The notes under the pieces were generated by a model. That model did no database searches. It saw only the letters and a program-made list of their open reading frames with translations, and was not told where the DNA came from. This document shows, in pieces, positions 27,048 through 34,192 of a stretch of 64,000 nt of DNA. Each line of letters starts with the position of its first letter. Position 1 is the first letter of the stretch. A program made the position numbers and the translations under genes. The DNA is from an uncultured Clostridia bacterium (GTDB lineage: Bacteria; Bacillota; Clostridia; Oscillospirales; CAG-272): positions 1 to 64,000 of the forward strand of contig CALWJX010000007.1 of NCBI GenBank assembly GCA_944381085.1, in the 5' to 3' direction.

Positions 27048-27662
27048 ATGAAAAAATCAACATTTATCTACATTTGTTTTTTCGCGTCCTCACTGTCAGT
27101 CCTGCTCATTTCCATAGTTTTTCTGCGCCGGTATCTTATTCTCCATATAGCTTCCCTTGTCCCGGCGATAGTCTGGATTGACGCTCTGTATTTGGGAATC
27201 GCCGAACAACTGAATCTGCCCATCTACAGACATCGCCATTATCACGGAATAGAACACCATATCAAATACAAAAAGGGATACGGTGCAGTATTTGTCTCAA
27301 GTGAGGATGAAGACGCTGAAGAGAAAAATATAACCAAAGAAAATTTAGTCGAAACTGTAAAAGAATATTACAAAGCCGAAAACGCAAGACACGGCTGGAA
27401 CAGTGATGTTGAAGACGACATCTTATCCTCCGTAATAATGTACGCGTCAAGTCTGATACTGTTACTTCCGATTCTGTTTTTCGGCGCGGTCGTGAAGTTG
27501 GTCATCACGGTTGTCTTCATGGTTGTAATGCTCTTCTCGATATCCGTCATTGGGAGCTATAGAATACGCAAGGAAGAAAAAGAACAGGAGGCTCTCAGAA
27601 AAATGGAGCGAAAAAAGCAGGAAGAAAATGAACAATCGGGCAATTGGAAATTAAAACTTTAA
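27048..27662 (+). CDS. four-helix membrane protein, paralogue 1
   Basis: No family is recognised. The 204-aa protein has two N-terminal membrane helices (about residues 4-24 and 30-50), a polar loop with acidic residues (SSEDEDAEEKN), two further helices (about 130-175) and a charged C-terminal helix, likely coiled coil (RIRKEEKEQEALRKMERKKQE). Its layout and C-terminal end match the protein encoded at 27869-28444 and the gene remnant between them, so these are tandem duplicates. It lies downstream of the lipoprotein; a functional link is possible but not shown. Confidence 0.65.
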   Translation: MKKSTFIYICFFASSLSVLLISIVFLRRYLILHIASLVPAIVWIDALYLGIAEQLNLPIYRHRHYHGIEHHIKYKKGYGAVFVSSEDEDAEEKNITKENLVETVKEYYKAENARHGWNSDVEDDILSSVIMYASSLILLLPILFFGAVVKLVITVVFMVVMLFSISVIGSYRIRKEEKEQEALRKMERKKQEENEQSGNWKLKL

Positions 27663-27717
27663 CAGTCAAAAGTTAATACAGTGCCTACTGTGGATACTCT
27701 GTCAAAGTCAAAGAATC

Positions 27718-27807
27718 ATGCAAAAACACTATGCCGAATATGTAAAAAAATCAAACGCCGAGCTTGAAGCGCAAAAAAAGCGCGAAGAACTCGGAAAGTG
27801 GAAATAG
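27718..27807 (+). pseudogene. C-terminal remnant of a duplicated membrane protein gene
   Basis: In frame this stretch reads HYAEYVKKSNAELEAQ then KKREELGKWK and TAG. It matches the last 28 residues of the intact neighbour (DYDEYLNKLNSELEEQ, KKREELGRWK), including most bases of the final 30. The rest of that copy is gone, so it is the scar of a third tandem member. Confidence 0.8.
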
Positions 27808-27868
27808 AAAACCGGCAAATATACTCCGAAAAATCAATCATTACCGACTTATTCCGATGGTGGTATCA

Positions 27869-28444
27869 ATGAATTTCAGAACGAAAATCTTTATTTATTA
27901 CACAGGCAGTATACTGACGATATGCCTTGCCGCGATAGTTTTGCGAAAATATTTGTATATTGATTACTATTCCCTTTGCCCCGCCCTTTTTATGTTGGCA
28001 TTGCCTTTACAGATAATAGACGAAAAATACGACCTGCAAAGACGTTTCAGAAAAATTTTGCCGGGATATGCGCTGAAATACCGCAAAGATGACGGATTGT
28101 ATGTGGATGAAGAAACCGTGAAGCAATACGCCGAAAATGTTTATTCCTCGGGAAACCGTATACCTCAGAATATAAGGAAGATCTTGAAAAAACGGCATAA
28201 AGAACTGATTTCATACAGTACGAAAATTTTTCTTATCTTTACCCCCTGGCTTACGGTTTTCATACTGTTTTTTCCGGGCTATGTCAAAATCGCTATGTCG
28301 GTGATTGTAATAATTACAGCAGCCGCAATATGCGAAACTCACGACAGAAAAATAATAAAAAAAGATTATGACGAATATTTAAATAAGCTTAATTCGGAGC
28401 TTGAAGAACAGAAAAAGCGCGAAGAACTCGGCAGATGGAAATAG
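27869..28444 (+). CDS. four-helix membrane protein, paralogue 2
   Basis: About 191 aa from ATG 27869 (GATGGTGG upstream); ATG 27857 is the alternative. The longer reading from 27764 runs out of frame through the pseudogene remnant and is rejected. It has two N-terminal helices (FIYYTGSILTICLAAIVL and YYSLCPALFMLALPL), a basic middle (QRRFRKIL, RKILKKRHKE), a helical pair around FLIFTPWLTVFILFF and IAMSVIVIITAAAI, and a C-terminal charged helix ending QKKREELGRWK. Unknown function; same architecture as paralogue 1. Confidence 0.65.
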   Translation: MNFRTKIFIYYTGSILTICLAAIVLRKYLYIDYYSLCPALFMLALPLQIIDEKYDLQRRFRKILPGYALKYRKDDGLYVDEETVKQYAENVYSSGNRIPQNIRKILKKRHKELISYSTKIFLIFTPWLTVFILFFPGYVKIAMSVIVIITAAAICETHDRKIIKKDYDEYLNKLNSELEEQKKREELGRWK

Positions 28445-28489
28445 CATCTGTTAACAATTTGTAAATTCAAACAAAATAAAAAAAACATG

Positions 28490-28518
28490 TTGACAAAACA
28501 TGTTTTTTTTGGTATACT
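28490..28518 (+). promoter_or_regulatory. promoter of tRNA-Gln
   Basis: TTGACA (28490-28495), 17-base spacer, TATACT (28513-28518), 30 bases before the tRNA. Confidence 0.88.
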
Positions 28519-28548
28519 ATAAAGGTCACGAAAAATAAATCAAGTAAT

Positions 28549-28624
28549 TGCGGCATCGCCAAGCGGTAAGGCAACGGACTCTGACTCCGTCATTACCTAG
28601 GTTCGAATCCTAGTGCCGCAGCCA
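28549..28624 (+). tRNA. tRNA-Gln (anticodon CTG), CCA encoded
   Basis: Acceptor TGCGGCA (28549-28555) pairs with TGCCGCA, then G73 and CCA (28622-28624). The anticodon loop is CTCTGAC between ACGGA and TCCGT, giving anticodon CTG (codon CAG). The T-arm is CTAGG-TTCGAAT-CCTAG. Confidence 0.95.
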
Positions 28625-28625
28625 G

Positions 28626-28661
28626 AAAAAAGACCAACTCGCAAGCGAGTTGGTCTTTTTT
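28626..28661 (+). terminator. terminator after tRNA-Gln
   Basis: AGACCAACTCGC and GCGAGTTGGTCT form a near-perfect 12-bp hairpin preceded by A6 and followed by T6. Confidence 0.95.
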
Positions 28662-28847
28662 CAACGATGTGTTCCGCTTGCGCGGAACGAGATGTGCCCT
28701 TCTGGCGTGATATATGCTTCGCAAGTGATGTGCGCTTCGCGCGTGAGGATGCGGAACACATCTCATCACTTTGCGCCTTGGCGCAATACATCACTATGTG
28801 CGAAGCGAATAACATCACATCGGCGAAGCCAATACATCACTAATCAC
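28662..28847. repeat. inverted array of short palindromic units
   Basis: A run of small GC-rich palindromes (TTCCGCTTGCGCGGAA, GCGCTTCGCGC, TGCGCCTTGGCGCA, GGCGAAGCC-like) separated by short spacers of GTGATGTG type in the left half and their complement CATCAC in the right half. The outer parts are themselves inverted: GATGTGTTCCGC (28666-28677) matches GCGGAACACATC (28751-28762). Unlike CRISPR there is no constant repeat with fixed-length spacers. Arrays of this kind occur between genes in some Clostridia; I know no name or function. Confidence 0.75.
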
Positions 28848-28912
28848 TACAAGCGATCCCGCCCTCCGCGCAAACGGAGCTTTTGCCGTTTGCTTGAATT
28901 GTTGATTCGTAG

Positions 28913-28941
28913 TTGACTTTCAAACGGAGATATGCTATAAT
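28913..28941 (+). promoter_or_regulatory. promoter of the low-GC lipoprotein gene
   Basis: TTGACT (28913-28918), 17-base spacer, TATAAT (28936-28941), 23 bases before the ATG. Confidence 0.85.
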
Positions 28942-28963
28942 AAACGTAGAAAGGCGGAGGGAT

Positions 28964-29617
28964 ATGAAAAAAATATTTTTGATTTTATTATCTGTTTTTC
29001 TTGTGATAGGATGTTGTTCTTGTGCCAAAGAACGAACCGATGTTTCTGACTATCAATATATGTATGACGGCATCGTTAAAGATTGGAACAAGAAAGCTAC
29101 TCCGGGATATGAGCGTGAGTCTTTATTGGGATTTGGTGAATATCTCTACAACTCTCAACTTCTTCTCTTTCCAAGGGAAACTCCGTCAACTCTTCAAGAA
29201 TATTATTTTCATTGGACTCCTTTAATAGATGTTGACGGTTATGCTATATATTTCACTTGCAAATTAAATGAGAGTAATTATGCGTATTTTTCGGATGGAT
29301 TAAAGAACTTTAAGTTGCAAAACGGAGAAAAAGAAATATCTCCGCTGTATGATGAAACTCATTTTGAGTTTCCCTCCTATATCCTCCAATGGACCGAAGT
29401 GGGTGAAAAATGGGAAGTATTAGAGTATATAATGCTTGACCGCGAAAACAATACTGCTGTTTTCGTATATACGATGAGCGAACTTGAGTATATTGAAAAC
29501 AACTCGTCATATAAAGTTACTCCGACTGAATTATATTTTCTCGATGAAAACTTTTCGATATATGAGGATTTTGAAAATTGCATCTATGATATCTCATTTT
29601 TAGAATATTTGGAATAA
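28964..29617 (+). CDS. lipoprotein of unknown function
   Basis: A 217-aa lipoprotein: basic start MKKIF, hydrophobic segment ILLSVFLVIG and a Cys cluster (GCCSC) as lipobox near residues 17-21. The mature part is acidic and aromatic (DYQYMYDGIVKDWNKK, LQEYYFHWTPLIDVDGY, EFPSYILQWTEVGEKW, ELEYIENNSSYKVTP) without known motifs. ATG 28964 with GGCGGAGG. Base composition is more AT-rich than the core genes, and it sits just after the tRNA-Gln and palindrome array, which suggests acquisition. No function assigned. Confidence 0.7.
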   Translation: MKKIFLILLSVFLVIGCCSCAKERTDVSDYQYMYDGIVKDWNKKATPGYERESLLGFGEYLYNSQLLLFPRETPSTLQEYYFHWTPLIDVDGYAIYFTCKLNESNYAYFSDGLKNFKLQNGEKEISPLYDETHFEFPSYILQWTEVGEKWEVLEYIMLDRENNTAVFVYTMSELEYIENNSSYKVTPTELYFLDENFSIYEDFENCIYDISFLEYLE

Positions 29618-29672
29618 GCATCTTTTTTGTCAAATGCCATCGATATAAACACAGAAAGGCGGTAAAATATAT

Positions 29673-30419
29673 ATGAAAATAGTTTTCTTCAAAAATGAAT
29701 TAAACTTTACCCCTCGGCTATCATACACTTGGGAAAATGCGGAACAAGTTATTTTAAACTCTAAATTGCAAAACTTGAAGAAGCTGTCTATATTGTTGCT
29801 TTTAATTCCTCTCATTGCATTTTTATTTGTCAATCTTAAAGACCTATCGAACAATTTGCTATTACTTTTTACAATATTGCTTCTTTGTCTACCGATACAC
29901 GAATTATGCCACGCGCTTTTTTGTTGGTTGTCGAGAAGAAAGGTTGAGAGAATATGCTTCTTTCCATACAAACAGATATTTTTTAAAGCAAATGCATACG
30001 TAAAGCCCGCTTTTGGTGTATGGAATAAGTACCAAGCAATTTTATTCGCTGCATTTCCTGTCATTATATTATCCTTTATTCCTGCAATATTGGCTATTTT
30101 CATTGCTCCATTGAGACTTTGGTTATTATATCTTTCATTATTTAATTTTGCAGCTTCGTACTCGGATATTATTGATATAATTTGCCTTTTTAAATTACCG
30201 CCAAATACTCTTTATTTTGTGGATATTATACTCACAGTTAAAGAAACGGACAAACCCGTAATAATACATCAATTATCGGTAACACCAAAACTTGACGAGA
30301 TACATCATAAATGCTTTGAATATTTCAATGGCATATTGACTGAAAAAGAACACTCTACCGATACAGTTGAGATAATGAATTTAAAGCAGGAATTTATAAA
30401 GCAATTTAATCTCAAATAA
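29673..30419 (+). CDS. DUF3267 putative zincin membrane metallopeptidase
   Basis: The 248-aa protein has HExxH at residues 76-80 (PIHELCHALF), within or next to the second of several membrane helices (about 38-55, 60-80, 118-150), and NFAASYSDIIDI after the third, the family's second conserved site that likely provides the third metal ligand (Asp). This is the DUF3267 zincin layout, related to site-2-type intramembrane proteases. The C-terminal 60 residues are soluble. AAAGGCGG precedes ATG 29673. Substrate unknown; AT-rich like its neighbour. Confidence 0.8.
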   Translation: MKIVFFKNELNFTPRLSYTWENAEQVILNSKLQNLKKLSILLLLIPLIAFLFVNLKDLSNNLLLLFTILLLCLPIHELCHALFCWLSRRKVERICFFPYKQIFFKANAYVKPAFGVWNKYQAILFAAFPVIILSFIPAILAIFIAPLRLWLLYLSLFNFAASYSDIIDIICLFKLPPNTLYFVDIILTVKETDKPVIIHQLSVTPKLDEIHHKCFEYFNGILTEKEHSTDTVEIMNLKQEFIKQFNLK

Positions 30420-30503
30420 GTTTGTCATCTATTTTCGGTCAGATTGAAAATCTGAAAAATACGGCAAAATCGTTTTTAGTAGTGTAAAAAAACTTTGAAA
30501 AAT

Positions 30504-30538
30504 TCCCCATTGCAATAGCAGTGGGGGTTATTTTTTGT
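30504..30538 (+). terminator. terminator after the DUF3267 gene
   Basis: TCCCCATTG-N-CAGTGGGGG type hairpin (30504-30528) followed by TTATTTTTTG. Confidence 0.75.
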
Positions 30539-30705
30539 CACCTTTATTCATTTTGGAAAGCCTAAACAATATTAACATATTACTCTCCTCTTCCCATTCC
30601 GGTGCTTTTTAATTTGCCTGATTGTAAAAAATCTACTATTTCATAGATATAATTTTGCTTTTTAAACAAAATAAAAATTTTCACGCCGATATTTTTTATT
30701 TTATA

Positions 30706-30734
30706 TTGACAAATATCCGATTTCATGATAAAAT
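30706..30734 (+). promoter_or_regulatory. promoter upstream of the GH172 pseudogene
   Basis: TTGACA (30706-30711), 17-base spacer, TAAAAT (30729-30734). The rest of 30539-30939 holds only an unconvincing short reading frame (see rejected). Confidence 0.65.
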
Positions 30735-30939
30735 TGGAACATGCACAAAAGGTGATTTGTCTTTGCTTAAACTTTTTACTGAAAGATTTTTCAGAATAAT
30801 CAAATTAACTAAAGGCATATTGACTGACAGTCCATATTTCAACGGCGGACTTTGACAACAGGCGTGTTCGCAATATTTCACCCATAATTACTCCGCGAAA
30901 AAGCGGGAAGAATAAATATTAATTCAAGGAGATTAAGAA

Positions 30940-31413
30940 ATGTTGAATAACCTTACATTAAAAAAAGATATCCGCACTTTTTCGGTCAGCCCCGAAAATC
31001 CGACCGGCAAAAAGGGCGAAGGAGGAAAAGCGACTCTTGAGACCGGAAGCGCGGCAAACGCCGCCCGAGAACTCGGTCAAGGCTGGAAAGTGAACCCATA
31101 CATATAGTGGACGGGGGCAAGACGGCAGTGCTTGCCGACGTCAGCGGAGAGGGCGCGATAAAGCATTTTTGGATAACCGACAGCGCAAATTACGGAAGAC
31201 AGTTGATATTGCGCATTTACTTCGACGGGCAACAAAATCCCTCCGTTCTCTCTCCCCTGTCCGACTTTTTTGCCAATGCGGATTATAATGAATACCGACA
31301 GATCAACAGTCTTGCGGTATGCTATAATCCCCGCAAAGGTATGAATTTATATTTTGAAATGCCCTACTTCAGAAATTTCCGCGTTGAAATCGAAATTGAT
31401 TTAAAAGAAGTTA
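30940..31413 (+). pseudogene. broken GH172 (DUF2961) glycoside hydrolase gene
   Basis: ATG 30940 after AAGGAGAT opens MLNNLTLKKDIRTFSVSPENP through ARELGQGWKVNPYI, a start typical of DUF2961/GH172 enzymes, then meets TAG at 31105. One base over, the frame continues VDGGKTAVLADVSGEGAIKHFWITD, LRIYFDGQQNPSVLSPLSDFFAN and MPYFRNFRVEIEIDL, all family hallmarks. A single-base loss therefore split the gene. Homology stops near 31413, about 160 of the usual 350-370 residues, where unrelated sequence and an IS-like hairpin follow. GH172 enzymes act on fructofuranosides or arabinofuranosides. Shown as forward in two frames; surely non-functional. Confidence 0.82.
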
Positions 31414-31439
31414 TCCAATATTTTTTGTTTTTATATTCT

Positions 31440-31514
31440 GCACGTAGAATGAACGACATACTCCCCCACCGTAACAGGTGGGGCTCAAGTGAAATTATGC
31501 TACGCGTCATCGGA
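31440..31514. mobile_element. probable end scar of an IS200/IS605-like element
   Basis: CCCCACC-gtaaca-GGTGGGG (31464-31470 with 31477-31483) is a subterminal hairpin like those at IS200/IS605 ends. It lies exactly between the truncated GH172 gene and the ABC-transporter tail remnant. No transposase gene remains. The assignment to a family is inference. Confidence 0.4.
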
Positions 31515-31548
31515 TAATATTCAGGCAAGCAAATTATTGATAGATTAA
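31515..31548 (+). pseudogene. 3' tail of a lost ABC transporter gene
   Basis: TAATATTCAGGCAAGCAAAT (31515-31534) is identical to 33361-33380, the last codons of the intact ABC transporter. In frame it reads NIQASKLLID and stops, against NIQASKYYG in the intact gene. So a second, tandem copy once stood upstream, and all but its tail was deleted. Confidence 0.8.
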
Positions 31549-31612
31549 ATATGCTTAGTTTAAAATCTAAACAGTCCTTTCACATATAAATATTAAGTGC
31601 GGAGTTATTATT

Positions 31613-33391
31613 ATGAAAAAACAATTCAGCAACAGTATTCAAATGTTGGGGTACATATATGAAGCGTCAAAATTCAGGATTTTTTTTGCGGTTATCAACG
31701 CAATACTGCAATCTGTAAATCCGGTATTAATCATTATAATAATTCAACAATCCATAACAATGCTCATGTCCGGGGATGAAAACTCTTTATACAGTCTTGG
31801 ATTCTTTCTGCTAATCTGTGTCGCGATTAACGCCGTAATAATTATATATGGCGGATGGTACCGGCTTATATATGGCGTTCACAGCGATTTCAAAATAAAA
31901 AAATCTATTCAGCAAAAAGTTTATCTGAAAATACAAAGCATAGATATTTCGGCGTTCGACGACCCACAATTTTACTCTGTTTATACAAGAGCCGTAAACG
32001 AAACAAGCTCAAGAGCAATAAACGTACTCTCAACATTTACAAATCTTTTGAGAAGCATCCTGACATTTATCGGAGTTATCTACATCCTCATATCGCTGGA
32101 TGCGGTAATCATCGCATTTGTCGTTATTTCCATTGTTCTGTCAATACTGTTGAACGGATTTCAAAACAAGATATCATATAAATATGACAGAGAGCAGACC
32201 AAAAATATAAGAGAACAGGAATATGTCGGACGTCTGTTTTACCTGTCCCAGTATGCGAAAGATATCAAGTTTTTTAATCTCTACGGATATTTTACCGACA
32301 AATTCCGCCATTCAATCGACAATCAGGATACCGTAAGAAAAAAGTATGACAAAAAACTTACTTTGGTAGATATTCTTCAAAATGCCGTTCAGGTATTAAC
32401 GGTTCTGGCAACCATTTTCTATTTGGGATGGAAATTTGTAATAGGCTCCATTGTCATTGCCGACTTTGCGACATTGCTGAATGCCTCTCAGGAACTGGGA
32501 GGTACGATTCAGCAGATATTCATGTTCCTGCCGCAGACGGCAAATAACAGCATGTACATCGACGACCTTAACGAGTTTCTGAATTATAAATCCACGATTG
32601 AGAAGGACGGGGGAATTACACCTTTGCCCGGAAGACATGTAATCGAAGCAAAGAGACTTCAATTCAGATACTCGTCCACCTCACCGCTTGTTCTTGACAA
32701 AATAGATTTATGTATCAATCCCGGTGAAAAAATCGCGATTGTCGGACGTAATGGCTCCGGCAAAACAACTCTGATTAAAATTCTGTTAAGATTATATGAT
32801 CCGACATCCGGAATTGTCGAAATGGACGGAAAAGACTACAGAGAGTATGACGTTCGTTCTCTGCGCAGAAGAATAGGCGTAGTATTTCAGGACTTTTCAT
32901 GTTACGCGTCATCAGTAGCAGACAATGTACTTCTGCGTTCCGTAAAATCCGAAAAGGATGAGCAAACGGTTGTCAACTCCCTGAAGCTATGTGGCTTATA
33001 TGAAAAAGTATCCGCTCTGAAAAACGGCATTTATACCGTTCTTACCAAGGAATTCGATGAAGACGGAGTGATTTTTTCGGGCGGCGAAATGCAAAAATTG
33101 GCTATTGCCCGCATGTTTGCAAACGATTACGACATTATTATAATGGATGAACCGTCGAGCGCGCTCGACCCTATAGCCGAGTATGAGCTGAACTCCAAAA
33201 TAATCGAAGCCGCCGCTAACAAAACACTTATTATTGTATCTCACCGACTTTCCACTACTAAGGACGCAGATAAAATAATATACATGGAAAACGGCAGAAT
33301 TGAGGAAATGGGTACTCATAAATCACTGATTGAACTTAACGGTAAATATGCCGAATTGTTTAATATTCAGGCAAGCAAATATTACGGCTGA
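31613..33391 (+). CDS. ABC transporter, fused permease and ATPase
   Basis: A 592-aa type I exporter half-transporter. The membrane domain (about 1-320) has six helices; the nucleotide-binding domain has Walker A GRNGSGKTT at 378-386, signature FSGGEMQ near 487, Walker B IIIMDEPSSALD and the H-loop IVSHRLST. The canonical LSGGQ is FSGGE. Such half-transporters usually work as heterodimers with a neighbouring gene; the partner here is only a remnant (31515-31548), so it may now act as a homodimer or be inactive. Substrate unknown; the long linker domain resembles lantibiotic/peptide exporters (inference). Confidence 0.85.
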   Translation: MKKQFSNSIQMLGYIYEASKFRIFFAVINAILQSVNPVLIIIIIQQSITMLMSGDENSLYSLGFFLLICVAINAVIIIYGGWYRLIYGVHSDFKIKKSIQQKVYLKIQSIDISAFDDPQFYSVYTRAVNETSSRAINVLSTFTNLLRSILTFIGVIYILISLDAVIIAFVVISIVLSILLNGFQNKISYKYDREQTKNIREQEYVGRLFYLSQYAKDIKFFNLYGYFTDKFRHSIDNQDTVRKKYDKKLTLVDILQNAVQVLTVLATIFYLGWKFVIGSIVIADFATLLNASQELGGTIQQIFMFLPQTANNSMYIDDLNEFLNYKSTIEKDGGITPLPGRHVIEAKRLQFRYSSTSPLVLDKIDLCINPGEKIAIVGRNGSGKTTLIKILLRLYDPTSGIVEMDGKDYREYDVRSLRRRIGVVFQDFSCYASSVADNVLLRSVKSEKDEQTVVNSLKLCGLYEKVSALKNGIYTVLTKEFDEDGVIFSGGEMQKLAIARMFANDYDIIIMDEPSSALDPIAEYELNSKIIEAAANKTLIIVSHRLSTTKDADKIIYMENGRIEEMGTHKSLIELNGKYAELFNIQASKYYG

Positions 33392-33469
33392 TTCAATAAG
33401 GGTATATATCCCGTCATTCAATTTTTTCAACGGAAGATTGTAGCCAGCTCCCCGCCGAAAAAATCAAGC
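33391..33469. repeat. dispersed repeat, copy B
   Basis: Starts at the ABC transporter stop codon and resembles 1166-1251: attcaataaggg, a GGG-TATATAT-CCC palindrome, cccgtcattcaa, gaagatt, ctccccgcc and gaaaaaatcaag. The remaining 33470-33730 holds a terminator and the upstream region of the next gene. Confidence 0.45.
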
Positions 33470-33519
33470 AGCAGGACATCTTAATACAGCAATATTTAAA
33501 TAATAATATTTTATGCCAA

Positions 33520-33553
33520 AGCGCCGCTTAATTTCAAACAGCGGCGCTGTATT
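33520..33553 (+). terminator. terminator after the ABC transporter
   Basis: AGCGCCGCT (33520-33528) and AGCGGCGCT (33540-33548) form a hairpin, followed by GTATTTATG; the T run is weak. Confidence 0.65.
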
Positions 33554-33730
33554 TATGTTCCCTTCCCAAAGCGGATTAATTTCGCAAATACTTAGAGACA
33601 ATAAAGCACATCGCTGAATATAATGTCTATGAGGGCTTCCTCATACGGAGCTCTCATTTAAGAGAATAGCGAAATGGCATTAGTGTGCCGTTCATTGTAT
33701 AATTCTGACACGTTACAGGGAGATAAGGAT

Positions 33731-34060
33731 ATGAATGATAAATATGAATTGACAGACCAATGCGCGGACCAGGTAGGTTGTCCCGTGGTAGGATATCAGG
33801 ATGTTAATGTATGCGTTCCGATTACCATAAAGGTATTCGGAGAAGTAGGCAACGCCGAAACACAGTGTCTTGGAAAAAGTGTTGTCTCTTCGGGATGTGA
33901 AGTCTGCTCGGGAAAACCCGGAGACGTATGCAAATTCACAATCAGTCAGAAACTTCGCGTTGAAGTGCCGGTTATATTCGGAGCCAGAGCCGAAGCCGGA
34001 GAAGCTTTTGTGGATTGCGAATGTGGCGGAAACGCAAACGGCTGTGATTCGCTCAACTGA
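33731..34060 (+). CDS. small cysteine-rich protein, conserved hypothetical
   Basis: 109 aa from ATG 33731, with GGGAGATAAGGAT before it; a longer in-frame reading has no ribosome binding site. It has ten cysteines and no signal peptide or membrane helix. Segments such as CPVVGYQDVNVCVPITIKVFG, CKFTISQKLRVEVPVIFGA and FVDCECGGNANGC recall a type of small hypothetical protein I have seen in clostridial spore- or surface-related contexts, but I cannot name a family. The Cys pairs may bind metal or form disulfides on the cell or spore surface. Single-gene unit with a strong terminator. Confidence 0.6.
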   Translation: MNDKYELTDQCADQVGCPVVGYQDVNVCVPITIKVFGEVGNAETQCLGKSVVSSGCEVCSGKPGDVCKFTISQKLRVEVPVIFGARAEAGEAFVDCECGGNANGCDSLN

Positions 34061-34071
34061 ATAAAAACCAA

Positions 34072-34120
34072 AGATACCATTGAAATCCTGGTTTTTGGAT
34101 CTCAATGGTATCTCTTGTTT
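34072..34120 (+). terminator. terminator after the cysteine-rich protein
   Basis: AGATACCATTGA (34072-34083) and TCAATGGTATCT (34102-34113) pair perfectly, with an inner ATCC-GGAT arm, followed by CTTGTTTG. Confidence 0.85.
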
Positions 34121-34192
34121 GAAAAAATTTAAGTTATTTTAAAATTTTTTTCACTTTATATCGTCATCTGGATTTTCTTTAAAGAATACTCA

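Noticed and set aside
28549-28624. tRNA-Gln as an integrase attachment site
   Set aside because: No repeat of the tRNA 3' end was seen downstream and no integrase gene is in the window.
28662-28847. Possible CRISPR array
   Set aside because: Palindromes differ in sequence and length, spacers are short and constant, and no cas gene is present.
30655-30855. 66-aa frame, or a 32-aa frame with TTG start at about 30760 after AAGGTGAT
   Set aside because: A promoter runs through the longer frame and neither has homology I recognise; the short one is possible but unsupported.
31613-33391. Complete heterodimeric ABC pair
   Set aside because: Only the tail of the upstream gene survives (31515-31548), so a working pair is not present here.
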